Below, piece by piece: positions 16,311 through 24,804 of a stretch of 64,000 bases of DNA. The notes beneath the pieces are model-generated. The model was not told where the DNA came from and made no database searches. It worked only from the letters and a program-made list of their open reading frames with translations. The DNA comes from Castellaniella sp049650445 (lineage in GTDB: Bacteria > Pseudomonadota > Gammaproteobacteria > Burkholderiales > Burkholderiaceae_B): the NCBI RefSeq assembly GCF_049650445.1, contig NZ_JBASAD010000034.1:23135-87134 (forward strand). Direction: 5' to 3'. Positions within the stretch are counted from its first letter, which is position 1. Each line of letters starts with the position of its first letter. The translations under genes were made by a program, and so were the position numbers.

Positions 16311-17507
16311 ATGAAAAAACCAGTATTCAGGATCTCGACCGGGCTGAGCCTGCTGTCGGCGGCGTTGCTGCTGGGCACCGCCTCAGGTGTCCAGGCCGCT
16401 CCGCCGCTACCCGTTGAGCAATTGACCGGCGGCCATTCAGTCAAGGTCGCCCCGGACCAGCGCATCTATGTGATGGATTCGGTGTTTTTCCACCTGACCG
16501 ACAGCCGTCTGAAGGAGTTCGATCGCAGCACCGGGAAACTCCTGGGGATGATCCCCACCGCGTTCAACGGCCAGGCCCAGGTTTCCAAGGACGGCAAGCA
16601 AATCTATGTCACCACCACGTACTTCGAGCGCGTCACGCGCGGCGAACGCACGGACGTGGTTGAAGTCTGGGATAACGAGACGCTCAGCTTCGTGCGGGAG
16701 ATCAAGATTCCGCCCAAGCGGGCCGGCTCACTGAACTACGACGGCATTTTCCGCCAGACGGGGGACGGCCATTTCGTCCTGGTGCAGAATGCCACGCCGG
16801 CTGCTTCGGTCAGCGTGGTCGACATGCGGAAAAACGCCTTCGCCGATGAGATCACCGCCACGGCAGGCTGCTGGAGCATCATTCCCGTCCCGGGTACGCC
16901 GCGCAGCTTCTCCACGGTCTGCGGCGACGGTGCCCTGCTGACGATCGCGCTGGGAGACGACGGCAAGGTGGCGTCCCAGAAGCGCAGCGAGCCCATGTTC
17001 CCGGTCAAGGACGATCCCGTCTTCATCACCCCGGGCCGCCTGTCCAACGCGCTGGTGTTCGTCTCCTTCTATGGCAATGTCTACACGGCCAGGCCGCAAA
17101 AGGACGGCGACATGAAATTCGACCCCGTCTGGTCCTTGCTCGATGACGCAGACCGGGCGAAGCACTGGGTTCCGGGCGGCTACAACCTGCTGGCGGTCGA
17201 GCCGCACAGCGAGCGCCTGTACATCTTCATGCACCCGGATGGTGTCGAAGGCTCGCACAAGAATCCTGCTGCCGAGATCTGGGTCTACGATCTGAAGACC
17301 CGCAAGCGTATCGCCCGTGTGCCCGGCAAGAGTGCGTTGTCCATGTCCGTCATCCCGGGCAAGAAGCCCCAGTTGCTGACCATCGACGGTGGGAACGTCA
17401 ACGTCTATGACATCTCCAAGCCCGAGCCCAAAGAAGTCCTGACGATCCCGGAGGCGGCCGAGGCTTCCTTGCAACTGATGGGTTATGCGGGAGGCGGCAA
17501 TGGGTGA
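16311..17507 (+). CDS. aauB: Aromatic (aralkyl) amine dehydrogenase heavy subunit
   Basis: The 398-residue precursor has a signal peptide ending G-V-Q-A-A and a beta-propeller-like body of the MauB/AauB family (segments such as H-S-V-K-V-A-P-D-Q-R-I-Y-V-M-D and T-A-G-C-W-S-I-I-P-V-P-G). With AauA it forms the periplasmic alpha2-beta2 enzyme that oxidises primary amines to aldehydes. I call it aau rather than mau because the downstream small subunit matches aromatic amine dehydrogenase numbering and no mauF/J/G/C follows; methylamine use cannot be excluded. The stop overlaps the aauE start by 8 bases. Confidence 0.9.
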   Translation: MKKPVFRISTGLSLLSAALLLGTASGVQAAPPLPVEQLTGGHSVKVAPDQRIYVMDSVFFHLTDSRLKEFDRSTGKLLGMIPTAFNGQAQVSKDGKQIYVTTTYFERVTRGERTDVVEVWDNETLSFVREIKIPPKRAGSLNYDGIFRQTGDGHFVLVQNATPAASVSVVDMRKNAFADEITATAGCWSIIPVPGTPRSFSTVCGDGALLTIALGDDGKVASQKRSEPMFPVKDDPVFITPGRLSNALVFVSFYGNVYTARPQKDGDMKFDPVWSLLDDADRAKHWVPGGYNLLAVEPHSERLYIFMHPDGVEGSHKNPAAEIWVYDLKTRKRIARVPGKSALSMSVIPGKKPQLLTIDGGNVNVYDISKPEPKEVLTIPEAAEASLQLMGYAGGGNG

Positions 17508-18048
17508 TCCTGTCATTGCATATGCCGCGCTGGCGGTGCTGACGGCGATCTTCTGGCTGGGCGCCTTGCACAAGCTGCGGGACTGGACCGGGTTCGAGGC
17601 GGCCGTGGCGGGTTACCGCCTGCTGCCTGCCGTGTTGCACCGGCCGTTCGCTCTCGTCTTCATTGCGGCTGAGTTGCTGGCGGGGGGGCTGTTGCTGTGG
17701 CCCGCCGCGCGTGCGGCGGGTGTCGCCGTGGCGCTGGCCGTCCTGGCGGCGGCCTCGCTGGGCGTCACCGTGAACCTGCTGCGGGGCCGCACCGATATCG
17801 ACTGCGGTTGCGGCGGCCTGTCCCAGGCGCCGACCAGCCTGTCCTGGTGGGTCGTGGCGCGCAATGGCCTGCTGGCGTTGTTGGCCCTGCTGGCCTGGCC
17901 GGAGGGCGGCGGCGCTGCGGCGCGCGACCTCGTCTGGCTGGACGGCGTCACCTTCTTCGGCATGTCCTTGGCCCTGCTCGGCCTCTACCTCGCTTTCAAT
18001 CAGTTGCTCGCATCTCACCTCGAGATGCGTAAAAGGAGTCAATCATGA
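17500..18048 (+). CDS. aauE: MauE/AauE amine dehydrogenase maturation membrane protein
   Basis: The 182-residue protein has about four to five membrane segments and the Cys-rich loop T-D-I-D-C-G-C-G-G-L, which is the MauE signature (a DoxX/VKOR-like fold). In methylamine dehydrogenase systems MauE and MauD are both required for a stable small subunit, which carries six disulfides. The ATG at 17500 overlaps the aauB stop; ATGA overlap at 18045-18048 joins it to aauD. Such tight overlaps point to one operon. Confidence 0.9.
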   Translation: MGDPVIAYAALAVLTAIFWLGALHKLRDWTGFEAAVAGYRLLPAVLHRPFALVFIAAELLAGGLLLWPAARAAGVAVALAVLAAASLGVTVNLLRGRTDIDCGCGGLSQAPTSLSWWVVARNGLLALLALLAWPEGGGAAARDLVWLDGVTFFGMSLALLGLYLAFNQLLASHLEMRKRSQS

Positions 18049-18677
18049 CGGCATTGATCGTATCGAATATTGTGTTGTGGGTCGTGACGCTGGCCTTGCT
18101 GCTGGTGGTGCTGGCCTTGTCCCGGCAGATTGGCGTCCTGTACGAGCGGGTCGCCCCGATGGGCGCCCTGACCATCGACAAGGGACCGGCGGTGGGCGCC
18201 GCCTCGCCCCGGTTCGAACTCGACGACCTGCTGGGCCGTCCCCTGCGCATCGGTCATGGCGGCGGGCGTGGTCAGTTGCTGTTCTTCGTGTCCCCCACAT
18301 GCCCGGTGTGCAAGAAGCTGCTGCCCATCCTGAAATCGGTGGCGCGGACCGAGGGTGCCTGGCTGGACATCGTGCTGGCCAGCGACGGCGAGATGCCCGA
18401 GCACCTGGCCTTCTATCGCAAGGCCGGCCTGGAAGCCTTCCCCTACGCGCTGTCCACCGAGATCGGCATGCGTTTCCAGGTCAGCAAGCTGCCCTATGCC
18501 ATTTTGCTCGATGAGCAGGGCGTCGTTCGGGCCAAGGGCCTGATCAATTCCCGTGAACAGCTCGAAAGCCTGTTCACGGCCAAGGAGATCGGTGTGGCCT
18601 CGGCCCAGGAATGGCTGGAGCGCGGCACGACGGTCCAGGAAATTACTCGCAAGGAGAATGGCAATGCGATGGCTTGA
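18045..18677 (+). CDS. aauD: MauD/AauD thioredoxin-like disulfide protein
   Basis: The 210-residue protein has an N-terminal membrane anchor (residues ~5-27) and a periplasmic thioredoxin-like domain with the redox motif C86-P-V-C89 in S-P-T-C-P-V-C-K-K. V-S-K-L-P-Y-A near residue 148 supplies the cis-Pro loop. It is expected to form or shuffle the disulfides of the amine dehydrogenase small subunit. Its last 14 bases overlap the start of aauA, which has its own AAGGAG site inside aauD. Confidence 0.92.
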   Translation: MTALIVSNIVLWVVTLALLLVVLALSRQIGVLYERVAPMGALTIDKGPAVGAASPRFELDDLLGRPLRIGHGGGRGQLLFFVSPTCPVCKKLLPILKSVARTEGAWLDIVLASDGEMPEHLAFYRKAGLEAFPYALSTEIGMRFQVSKLPYAILLDEQGVVRAKGLINSREQLESLFTAKEIGVASAQEWLERGTTVQEITRKENGNAMA

Positions 18678-19197
18678 TCATTTTGGTGAATCCCTGACAC
18701 GCAAGGTGGCCCATGCCTCGTCGCGGCGCAGCGTGCTGTGTTCGATCGGCAAGGTGTTCGTCGGGACGGCCTTCGTCATGCCGGTCCTGCCGGTCGCCCG
18801 GATCGCGAAGGCTGCGGAATCGGCGCCCAAGACGGACCTGGACACCGCGACCGAGGCGGAACTCTCTTCCTGCGATTACTGGCGCTATTGCGCGGTGGAC
18901 GGTTTTTTGTGCACCTGCTGCGGCGGTTCGGCGACGACCTGCCCGCCGGGCAGCGAGCCCTCGCCCATCTCGTGGGTCGGCACCTGCCACAATCCCAAGG
19001 ATGGCAAGGACTACCTGGTCAGCTACCATGACTGTTGCGGCAAGACGGCCTGCGGCCGGTGCTACTGCGGCGGCCAGGTGCGTGAACGGCCGGGCTACGA
19101 GTTCTTCCTGCACAATGATGTGAACTGGTGCATGGCCAACAGCAACACGACCTACCATTGCACCGTCTCCACCATCGTGGGGCTGGGCAAGAATTGA
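18664..19197 (+). CDS. aauA: Aromatic amine dehydrogenase light subunit (TTQ-bearing)
   Basis: The 177-residue catalytic subunit carries tryptophan tryptophylquinone. W104 (in I-S-W-V-G-T-C-H-N-P) and W155 (in D-V-N-W-C-M-A-N) are the expected cross-link pair and D123 (Y-H-D-C-C-G-K) the catalytic base; all three are offset by exactly five from W109, W160 and D128 of the Alcaligenes faecalis enzyme, which supports the aau call. The mature region is very Cys-rich, as needed for six disulfides. The N-terminus has A-S-S-R-R-S-V-L-C-S-I-G, a twin-arginine-like signal as known for MADH small subunits. The start follows AAGGAG within aauD. Confidence 0.93.
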   Translation: MRWLDHFGESLTRKVAHASSRRSVLCSIGKVFVGTAFVMPVLPVARIAKAAESAPKTDLDTATEAELSSCDYWRYCAVDGFLCTCCGGSATTCPPGSEPSPISWVGTCHNPKDGKDYLVSYHDCCGKTACGRCYCGGQVRERPGYEFFLHNDVNWCMANSNTTYHCTVSTIVGLGKN

Positions 19198-19220
19198 CCT
19201 TCTAGAAGGGGGAGCGGATC

Positions 19221-19736
19221 ATGTCCAAGTACGTACGCGGGTTCCGGGCTGGTCTGTTCCTTTGCCTGGGGCTGGCCCCGTCGGTCCCGGTCTGGGCCGC
19301 AGAGGCCGCGTCCGCCCCGCATGCGATGCTCGAATCCATGGCGGCCAGCCAGTCGGCCTACAAGGATTACATGCTCAATTGCGGGGGCTGTCACCGCTAC
19401 GACGGCCAGGGCGTGGCCCGCAATGCGGTGCCCAGTTTTCTCAACTCCATCGGCTTGTTCACCCGTCTGCCCGAAGGCCGGGAATACATGATCCGCGTGC
19501 CGGGTGCCGCCCAGTCGCAATTGGGCAACGCCGAGCTCGCGGACGTGCTGAACTGGATGGTTGCCAACTACAGTCCGGACGCGGTGGCACCCGACTTCAG
19601 GCCTTTCACGGCCGGCGAGGTCGGGGCGGTCCGGCCCTATCGCTTCGATGACGTGGTGGCCTCGCGCCGGCAACTGGAAGCCAAGCTTCAGAAGCTGGGC
19701 CTGACGCCAGCCCCGTATCTCTATGGGTCAAACTGA
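19221..19736 (+). CDS. Periplasmic mono-heme c-type cytochrome
   Basis: The 171-residue protein has a signal peptide ending V-W-A-A and one heme site C54-G-G-C57-H58 (M-L-N-C-G-G-C-H-R-Y-D-G). Met residues in the following 50 positions (e.g. Y-M-I-R-V-P) could be the sixth ligand. Placed 23 bases after aauA, it is the natural candidate to take electrons from the TTQ enzyme; no azurin or amicyanin gene is in the window. A cytochrome gene at this position is also known in the A. faecalis aau cluster. The partner role is inferred from position. Confidence 0.88.
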   Translation: MSKYVRGFRAGLFLCLGLAPSVPVWAAEAASAPHAMLESMAASQSAYKDYMLNCGGCHRYDGQGVARNAVPSFLNSIGLFTRLPEGREYMIRVPGAAQSQLGNAELADVLNWMVANYSPDAVAPDFRPFTAGEVGAVRPYRFDDVVASRRQLEAKLQKLGLTPAPYLYGSN

Positions 19737-19802
19737 GCGCACGGGAGCGCCACCCCTTTCCCGGCGTGCGTGGATTCGATCGTCACTCGGCTTCGGGGCT
19801 GT

Positions 19803-19830
19803 CCGGCTAGGGGTTTGTCCCGCTAGCCGG
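19803..19830. promoter_or_regulatory. Perfect inverted repeat between aau operon and araC-type gene
   Basis: CCGGCTAG and CTAGCCGG lie 12 bases apart, with an inner GGG/CCC that can extend the stem. No T run follows. It lies between the cytochrome stop (19736) and the regulator start (19884), so it may be an operator of the regulator gene or an mRNA end structure of the aau operon. Confidence 0.5.
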
Positions 19831-19883
19831 AATTGTGCCGGGAGGCTAGATTTCCCGATAGTCAGGAAGTGAGGATCGACACC

Positions 19884-20882
19884 ATGTCCGCGCCTATGCC
19901 CAAGTCCGCGGCGCCCCCGTTCAAGCCCACGTGGCTGAGCACGCCATTGCGGCGCTTCGACACGCGCGGCGCCTGGGCGGACAGCATCTCCGAGCATTTC
20001 GTGCCCCTGGAGGTCGAGGCCAGGAGCACGGGCGCGTTCCGCAACCTGGCGGCCAACGAGATGCTCGGCTGTCTCCAGGTCTCCGAATTGGTGACGGCGG
20101 CGCAGCGGGTGCGGCGCACACGCGTGCTGGCCAGCCGCTCCGAGAACGCACAATACAAATTCAGCGTCCAGCTCTCCGGCCGCACCCAGATCGAGCAGGA
20201 TGGCCGTTCGGCATTGCTCGACCCGGGCGACTGGGGCATCTACGACACGTCGCGGCCCTACGAAATCTGCGAGGAACCGAGCGCGCATTTTCTCGTGCTG
20301 CAGGTTCCGGCCCACGTGCTCTCCGTGTGGGAACCCTGCATCCAGTCCCAGCTTGCCCGGCGCTTCGGTTCGGAGCACGGCAGCGCGCGGGTCGCCATGG
20401 ATGCCTTGCGGGCGCTGGTATCGCAGGGGCCGGCGCTGGGATCGGCGCTGGCCTTCGAGGTCTCCTCGACCGTGATGCGGCTGTTCGCGCTCAGCCTGGG
20501 CGAGCATGCCGATGGCGGCGGCGCCTCCAGCCTCGAGGAAGTCCGCCAGGGACAGTTGCGCGTCATCCTGCGCCACGTGCACGAACACCTGCATGACAGC
20601 GGGATGAACGCCGATACGCTGGCGCAGCGTTTCCGGATGTCCCGCCGTTATCTGTACAAGCTGTTTGCCGCCCGGGGGCTGACCCCGGCGGACTATATCC
20701 TGGGCGCCCGGCTGGAGCGGTGCCGGGATCTGCTGGCGGACCCCGCCTGTACCCGGCAGATCGGCGAACTGGCGTATGCACATGGGTTCATCGACACCTC
20801 GGTGTTCAGCCACGCCTTCCGGCGCCGCTTCGGGGGGTCGCCCAGCGAATGGCGGGCCCGGCACGCACGCCCGGCCCCGTAA
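19884..20882 (+). CDS. AraC family regulator, FeaR-like
   Basis: The 332-residue protein has an N-terminal AraC-binding-like (cupin) domain with the D-x-G-D-W-G-I-Y-D-T-S-R-P-Y segment near residue 115 seen in FeaR-type regulators, and a C-terminal double helix-turn-helix (L-A-Q-R-F-R-M-S-R-R-Y-L-Y-K-L-F and I-G-E-L-A-Y-A-H-G-F...S-H-A-F-R-R-R-F-G-G-S-P-S-E-W-R). In E. coli, FeaR activates amine oxidase and phenylacetaldehyde dehydrogenase genes. Directly following the aau cluster, it is the best candidate activator. The ATG at 19884 follows GAGG by nine bases. Confidence 0.88.
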   Translation: MSAPMPKSAAPPFKPTWLSTPLRRFDTRGAWADSISEHFVPLEVEARSTGAFRNLAANEMLGCLQVSELVTAAQRVRRTRVLASRSENAQYKFSVQLSGRTQIEQDGRSALLDPGDWGIYDTSRPYEICEEPSAHFLVLQVPAHVLSVWEPCIQSQLARRFGSEHGSARVAMDALRALVSQGPALGSALAFEVSSTVMRLFALSLGEHADGGGASSLEEVRQGQLRVILRHVHEHLHDSGMNADTLAQRFRMSRRYLYKLFAARGLTPADYILGARLERCRDLLADPACTRQIGELAYAHGFIDTSVFSHAFRRRFGGSPSEWRARHARPAP

Positions 20883-20890
20883 TCGCGGTC

Positions 20891-22822
20891 TCAGCGATCC
20901 GGCTCGAGGGCCCGCAGATGTTCGTGCAGGATTCTCCTGACTTCCAGAATGGCCGGCGGGGTTTCCTGGATGCTGTGCGTGCCCGGGATGATTTTTTCCG
21001 ATGATGCGCCTTCCAGGTGAGCGCTGCGCCAGGGCACCAGCCCGTCGTCAGAGTCTTCCAGGGGACCGTCCTCCGAGCGGCGGGCGATGATGCTGTGATA
21101 GCGCACGGCAGGTGAGATCGCCATGGCGTTGCTCAGGCGCAGGTATCCGTCCTGGTCGCTCAGATTGTCGATGCCGTTGGACATCAGGGCCCGGTCGTAT
21201 TGGGCCTGGCCCCGCTGCGTCATGCGGGTCAGGCCGCTGAGATCCTGGAAAATCGCCAGGGGCAGGCGGATCAGCGACGAGGCGAATCGCGCCAGGTGGT
21301 TGTTGGCGTAGGCGGTGCCGCGATGTGGCGCGGCGATGAAGACCGCGCGGCTGACGCCTGAGACCGGTGTGAAATACAGCAGGCCGGAGTAGTCGTTGAG
21401 GAGGCGGGCCTGCTGTTCGGGCTCCAGACTGTAGCGGGCCTGTATGGCGTCGTGCAGGACGCTGCCCGAGGACGACACCAGCAGGCGGCCCAGAACGCCC
21501 CCCATGCTGTGGCCGATGAGCGTGATGTCGCGTCCTGCCGGGGCCGTATGATCGGGATCGAAATGATCCAGGGTGGCCTGGAACGTCTGGCGAATGGCCC
21601 GGTTGTTGTAGGCCAGCGGCCGGCCGGTGGGGTAGTAGACCTGCCAGATCTGGTAGTTGCGGCGCAAATCTTCGTCGCCCAGGACTTCGTTGGCCACATT
21701 GACCCAGGCCTCCGGGCTGCTGGCCAGGCCGTGCAGCATCAGGACGATGCGCCGCTTGGGGTCATAGGGCTGCAGCAGATAGATGTGCGGCTCGCGCAGG
21801 CCGTCCGCGCTGCCCAGGACGTTGCGGATGGCCTGGCTGGCGAAATCCGAGCGGGCCAGCCACAGGCCGTAGCCGGAGGTGAAATTGGCCGCCAGCGGCA
21901 CCGTATCGCCCGCCAGCCGGATGGCGTCGTGCTTGTAGGGATCGTAGACCCTGAGCGTGGCTTCGCGGGCGCGCAGGATGGCCTCCAGGTCGCCTCCGGG
22001 AAAGGACAGCACGGCGGTCACGGCCGGGAAGGCAGGCTCGCTCCAGGGATGCGGAAAATTTCCCGTGTCCTCGCGATTGGACTGGGTGACGGCGACCAGT
22101 TCGGCACCCAGACCGTCGCGCCGGTAGATGCTGCGCAGGCCCCGGAACGTCAGCGTGCTGGCTGGAATCAGTTCGTCGGGCAGACGTTCTCCCTCGGGCA
22201 GGCGCACGTCGGCGTTGCGGATGCGCAGCCGCCATTCCGCGGTCTGCAGCGCCGCGCCGTTGAGCGGAGCCTCGCCTGGATGAGTCTGATAATGGCGGTA
22301 TGCTCGCAGGGACACCTGCTCGGTGGCATAGTTGTAGTAGTCGCGGACCTGGGTCTGGCGGTCCTCGAAGGCTCGCCGCGCAGGCGGCCGCGAGGTGTAG
22401 AACAGATAGGCGTAGGCGTACCGGGCTGCCTGCAGGTAGGGGTCCAGGCCGGTCGAGTCGTCCGATCGGCCCTGATTCAAGGCCTGGACCAGCCAGAGTT
22501 CCGCCAGCGCCGACAGCCGCTGCTCCTCGTCCAGGCCCGTCGGGTTGAACAGCGCCCCGATGCAGAGGGAGGGATCGAGGCGGCAGGGGGCCGGGTCCTG
22601 GCCGACGATGGACAAGGTGTTGCGGGCGGCGATGCTGAGCGTGCCGGAACTGAGGATGTCGCCCCGATGCTGAGCAATGAATTCCTGGGTGCTGACGGGC
22701 TTGATCCGCACGCCGGCGCAGCCGACCAGCAGGCCCATCAGGCCGATCATCAACAGCAGGCCGATTCTGCGCGGAAAATGGGCCAGGGCCGCGCCTCTGC
22801 GTTCGGTGCGAGAGGCGTTCAT
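20891..22822 (-). CDS. Lipoprotein alpha/beta hydrolase (lipase-like)
   Basis: The 643-residue protein starts with a signal ending in the lipobox L-L-V-G-C, so it is predicted to be a lipid-anchored envelope protein. The first half has no motif I recognise. The second half is an alpha/beta hydrolase: oxyanion loop V-L-M-L-H-G-L-A-S-S-P and the nucleophile elbow L-I-G-H-S-M-G-G. A late D-S-D-D-G-L-V-P and G-T-H-S-I could supply Asp and His. The substrate is unknown (lipid or ester). It overlaps the preceding DUF4105 gene by ATGA and so is translationally coupled to it. Confidence 0.82.
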   Translation of the reverse strand: MNASRTERRGAALAHFPRRIGLLLMIGLMGLLVGCAGVRIKPVSTQEFIAQHRGDILSSGTLSIAARNTLSIVGQDPAPCRLDPSLCIGALFNPTGLDEEQRLSALAELWLVQALNQGRSDDSTGLDPYLQAARYAYAYLFYTSRPPARRAFEDRQTQVRDYYNYATEQVSLRAYRHYQTHPGEAPLNGAALQTAEWRLRIRNADVRLPEGERLPDELIPASTLTFRGLRSIYRRDGLGAELVAVTQSNREDTGNFPHPWSEPAFPAVTAVLSFPGGDLEAILRAREATLRVYDPYKHDAIRLAGDTVPLAANFTSGYGLWLARSDFASQAIRNVLGSADGLREPHIYLLQPYDPKRRIVLMLHGLASSPEAWVNVANEVLGDEDLRRNYQIWQVYYPTGRPLAYNNRAIRQTFQATLDHFDPDHTAPAGRDITLIGHSMGGVLGRLLVSSSGSVLHDAIQARYSLEPEQQARLLNDYSGLLYFTPVSGVSRAVFIAAPHRGTAYANNHLARFASSLIRLPLAIFQDLSGLTRMTQRGQAQYDRALMSNGIDNLSDQDGYLRLSNAMAISPAVRYHSIIARRSEDGPLEDSDDGLVPWRSAHLEGASSEKIIPGTHSIQETPPAILEVRRILHEHLRALEPDR

Positions 22823-23685
22823 GGTGAAGGGCCCGTGCTGTTCTGCGCGGGGCCGGCGGCCGGTTGCGGCGCCCGGATGCGCCGTGAAAAGACCCGTGCG
22901 GCATCCTGTGCGGCTTCCGGCTGTCCGGCGCGCTGCGTGATGTCGGCCCGGGCGCGCAGGGTGTCCAGCGGCAGGCTCGTATCCAGGCCGCTGTGCTTGT
23001 ACAGATATTCGGGCAGGTAGCCCGACAGGATCAGCCGGTAATCCATCGGCAGGCCGGGCACCAGCGGGCGGACCATGTCGTAGACCAGGGTCGTGCAGTT
23101 GGCCGTCAGCGTGTGGTAGAAGTGCGGCTCGTCCGCGAGCCGGTTGGCGCGCTCCACGTAGGACAGGAACAGGGCGCGCCGGGCGTCCGGCGGCATGTGG
23201 ACCGGATACAGGAACACCTGTTCGCCCCGGGGGCCGGCGCGTACGCGCAGGATGTCGCGTTCTTCGGCGGCCACGATGGACAGTTCGAATTGCTTGATAA
23301 AACCGCCCAGGGTGGAAAAGGCCTCGTCGCGCTCGCGGCGGATCTCGACGGAGAACACCAGGTGACGCCCGTCCGAGAAGCCGAAGGACACCAGCGTGTG
23401 GGCAATGGCCGGCCCCATCCAGTAGGACAGCGCCATGTCCACGGACGTCAGGGTGTCCAGGTCGTAGACGCCGTCATGCCAGCGCGCGGTGTAGTCGGTG
23501 TCGCTGCGCCAGTCGAAATCGCGGATGTCGTGCAGCGTGACCAGGGAGCCGCGCACGCTGCCGCGCAGGGTGCGGGAGACCTCGTCGGCCCAGTCGCGGT
23601 CGTTCGAGGGCTTGATGCTGACCCACCAGGCCGCCGCCAGGATGGCCAGCAGGGCGAGCAGCGCGAGTGTCCAGCGTATCGTCAT
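22819..23685 (-). CDS. DUF4105 (Lnb-type periplasmic domain) membrane protein
   Basis: From the ATG at 23685 the protein has 288 residues with one N-terminal membrane helix (A-L-L-A-L-L-A-I-L-A-A-A-W-W) and a periplasmic domain of the DUF4105 family: H-D-I-R-D-F-D-W-R near residue 50, H-T-L-V-S-F-G-F-S-D-G near 95, and F-Y-H-T-L-T-A-N-C-T-T-L-V-Y near 195. The Cys and His residues in these segments recall a papain-like arrangement, but no activity is established to my knowledge. It is the first gene of a coupled pair with the lipase-like lipoprotein. Confidence 0.82.
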   Translation of the reverse strand: MTIRWTLALLALLAILAAAWWVSIKPSNDRDWADEVSRTLRGSVRGSLVTLHDIRDFDWRSDTDYTARWHDGVYDLDTLTSVDMALSYWMGPAIAHTLVSFGFSDGRHLVFSVEIRRERDEAFSTLGGFIKQFELSIVAAEERDILRVRAGPRGEQVFLYPVHMPPDARRALFLSYVERANRLADEPHFYHTLTANCTTLVYDMVRPLVPGLPMDYRLILSGYLPEYLYKHSGLDTSLPLDTLRARADITQRAGQPEAAQDAARVFSRRIRAPQPAAGPAQNSTGPSP

Positions 23686-23749
23686 GGCGCGCCTCGTGTC
23701 TCGTGATGCGCTGTGCCCGGCGTGTGCGTCCGCACCGGCCCGGCGCCTG

Positions 23750-24784
23750 TTAGGGCGTGTCCGGCCGGCGCACGCGCGGGCGGGCGACGACCAGTTCCGC
23801 CGGGCCGTCCGCGTCCGGGGCCTCGTCGTGTCCGTCCTCGTCCGCCGCGAAGGAGGGCGGGGGGAAGTCTTCCTCGTCAAAGGCGCGGTCGCCGTCGGCG
23901 TCGGCCTGGCCCGTGGGCTTCAGGCCGGCGAAGTCCATCAGCGCCGGGTCCATCAGGTGCGAGGGCACTACGTGCGACAGGGCACGGAACACGCTCCAGG
24001 TGCGGTTGGTGAAGTGGCGGTCCCATTCCTCCAGCATGCGGCCCACTTCCTTGCGTTTCAGGTTTTCCTGGGAGCCGCACAGATTGCAGGGGATGATGGG
24101 GAATTCGCGCAGTCTGGCGTAGGCGACCAGGTCTTTTTCGCGCACGTAGGCCAGCGGCCGGATGATGACGTGTTCGCCGTTGTCGGACACCAGCTTGGGC
24201 GGCATGGCCTTCATGCGCCCGCCGTAGAACAGGTTCAGGAAGAAGGTCGCCAGGATGTCGTCGCGGTGGTGGCCCAGGGCGATCTTGGTGGCGCCCAGTT
24301 CGCGGGCGACGCGGTACAGGATGCCGCGCCGCAGGCGCGAGCACAGGGAACAGGTGGTCTTGCCTTCCGGGATCAGGCGCTTGACGATGGAATAAGTGTC
24401 CTGGTTCTCGATATGAAAGGGGATCTCACGCGCACGCAGGTAGTCGGGCAGGACGTGCTCGGGAAAGCCGGGCTGCTTCTGGTCCAGATTGACGGCGATG
24501 ATCTCGAAATCGATGGGCGCGCGTTCGCGCAGTGTCAGCAGGATGTCGAGCAGACCGTAGGAATCCTTGCCGCCCGACAGGCAGACCATGACGCGGTCGC
24601 CGTGCTCGATCATGCCGTAGTCGCCGATCGCCTTGCCGGTTTCGCGCAGCAGGCGCTTGACGAGCTTGTTCTCGTTGACGCTGCGTCGCTGGAGGGCGTG
24701 TGCGTCGGATTCCGGCGTGGGAGCGGTCGGGGTCGGATCGGAGGAGGAAGTCGCAGCGGACTGCGCCGAAAAGAATGTGTTCAT
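23750..24784 (-). CDS. ttcA: tRNA 2-thiocytidine biosynthesis protein TtcA
   Basis: The 344-residue protein thiolates cytidine 32 of certain tRNAs. The ATP-pyrophosphatase P-loop S-G-G-K-D-S is present (V-C-L-S-G-G-K-D-S-Y-G-L-L-D), as are the two C-x-x-C pairs, C-S-L-C and C-N-L-C, that hold the Fe-S cluster. The N-terminal ~30 residues (Ser/Thr/Pro-rich) and an acidic C-terminal tail of ~50 residues extend beyond the core. The ATG at 24784 is preferred to an upstream alternative lying in folB. It lies 20 bases after folB. Confidence 0.95.
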   Translation of the reverse strand: MNTFFSAQSAATSSSDPTPTAPTPESDAHALQRRSVNENKLVKRLLRETGKAIGDYGMIEHGDRVMVCLSGGKDSYGLLDILLTLRERAPIDFEIIAVNLDQKQPGFPEHVLPDYLRAREIPFHIENQDTYSIVKRLIPEGKTTCSLCSRLRRGILYRVARELGATKIALGHHRDDILATFFLNLFYGGRMKAMPPKLVSDNGEHVIIRPLAYVREKDLVAYARLREFPIIPCNLCGSQENLKRKEVGRMLEEWDRHFTNRTWSVFRALSHVVPSHLMDPALMDFAGLKPTGQADADGDRAFDEEDFPPPSFAADEDGHDEAPDADGPAELVVARPRVRRPDTP

Positions 24785-24804
24785 GGGGCGGGCAGGGGGT
24801 GGGT

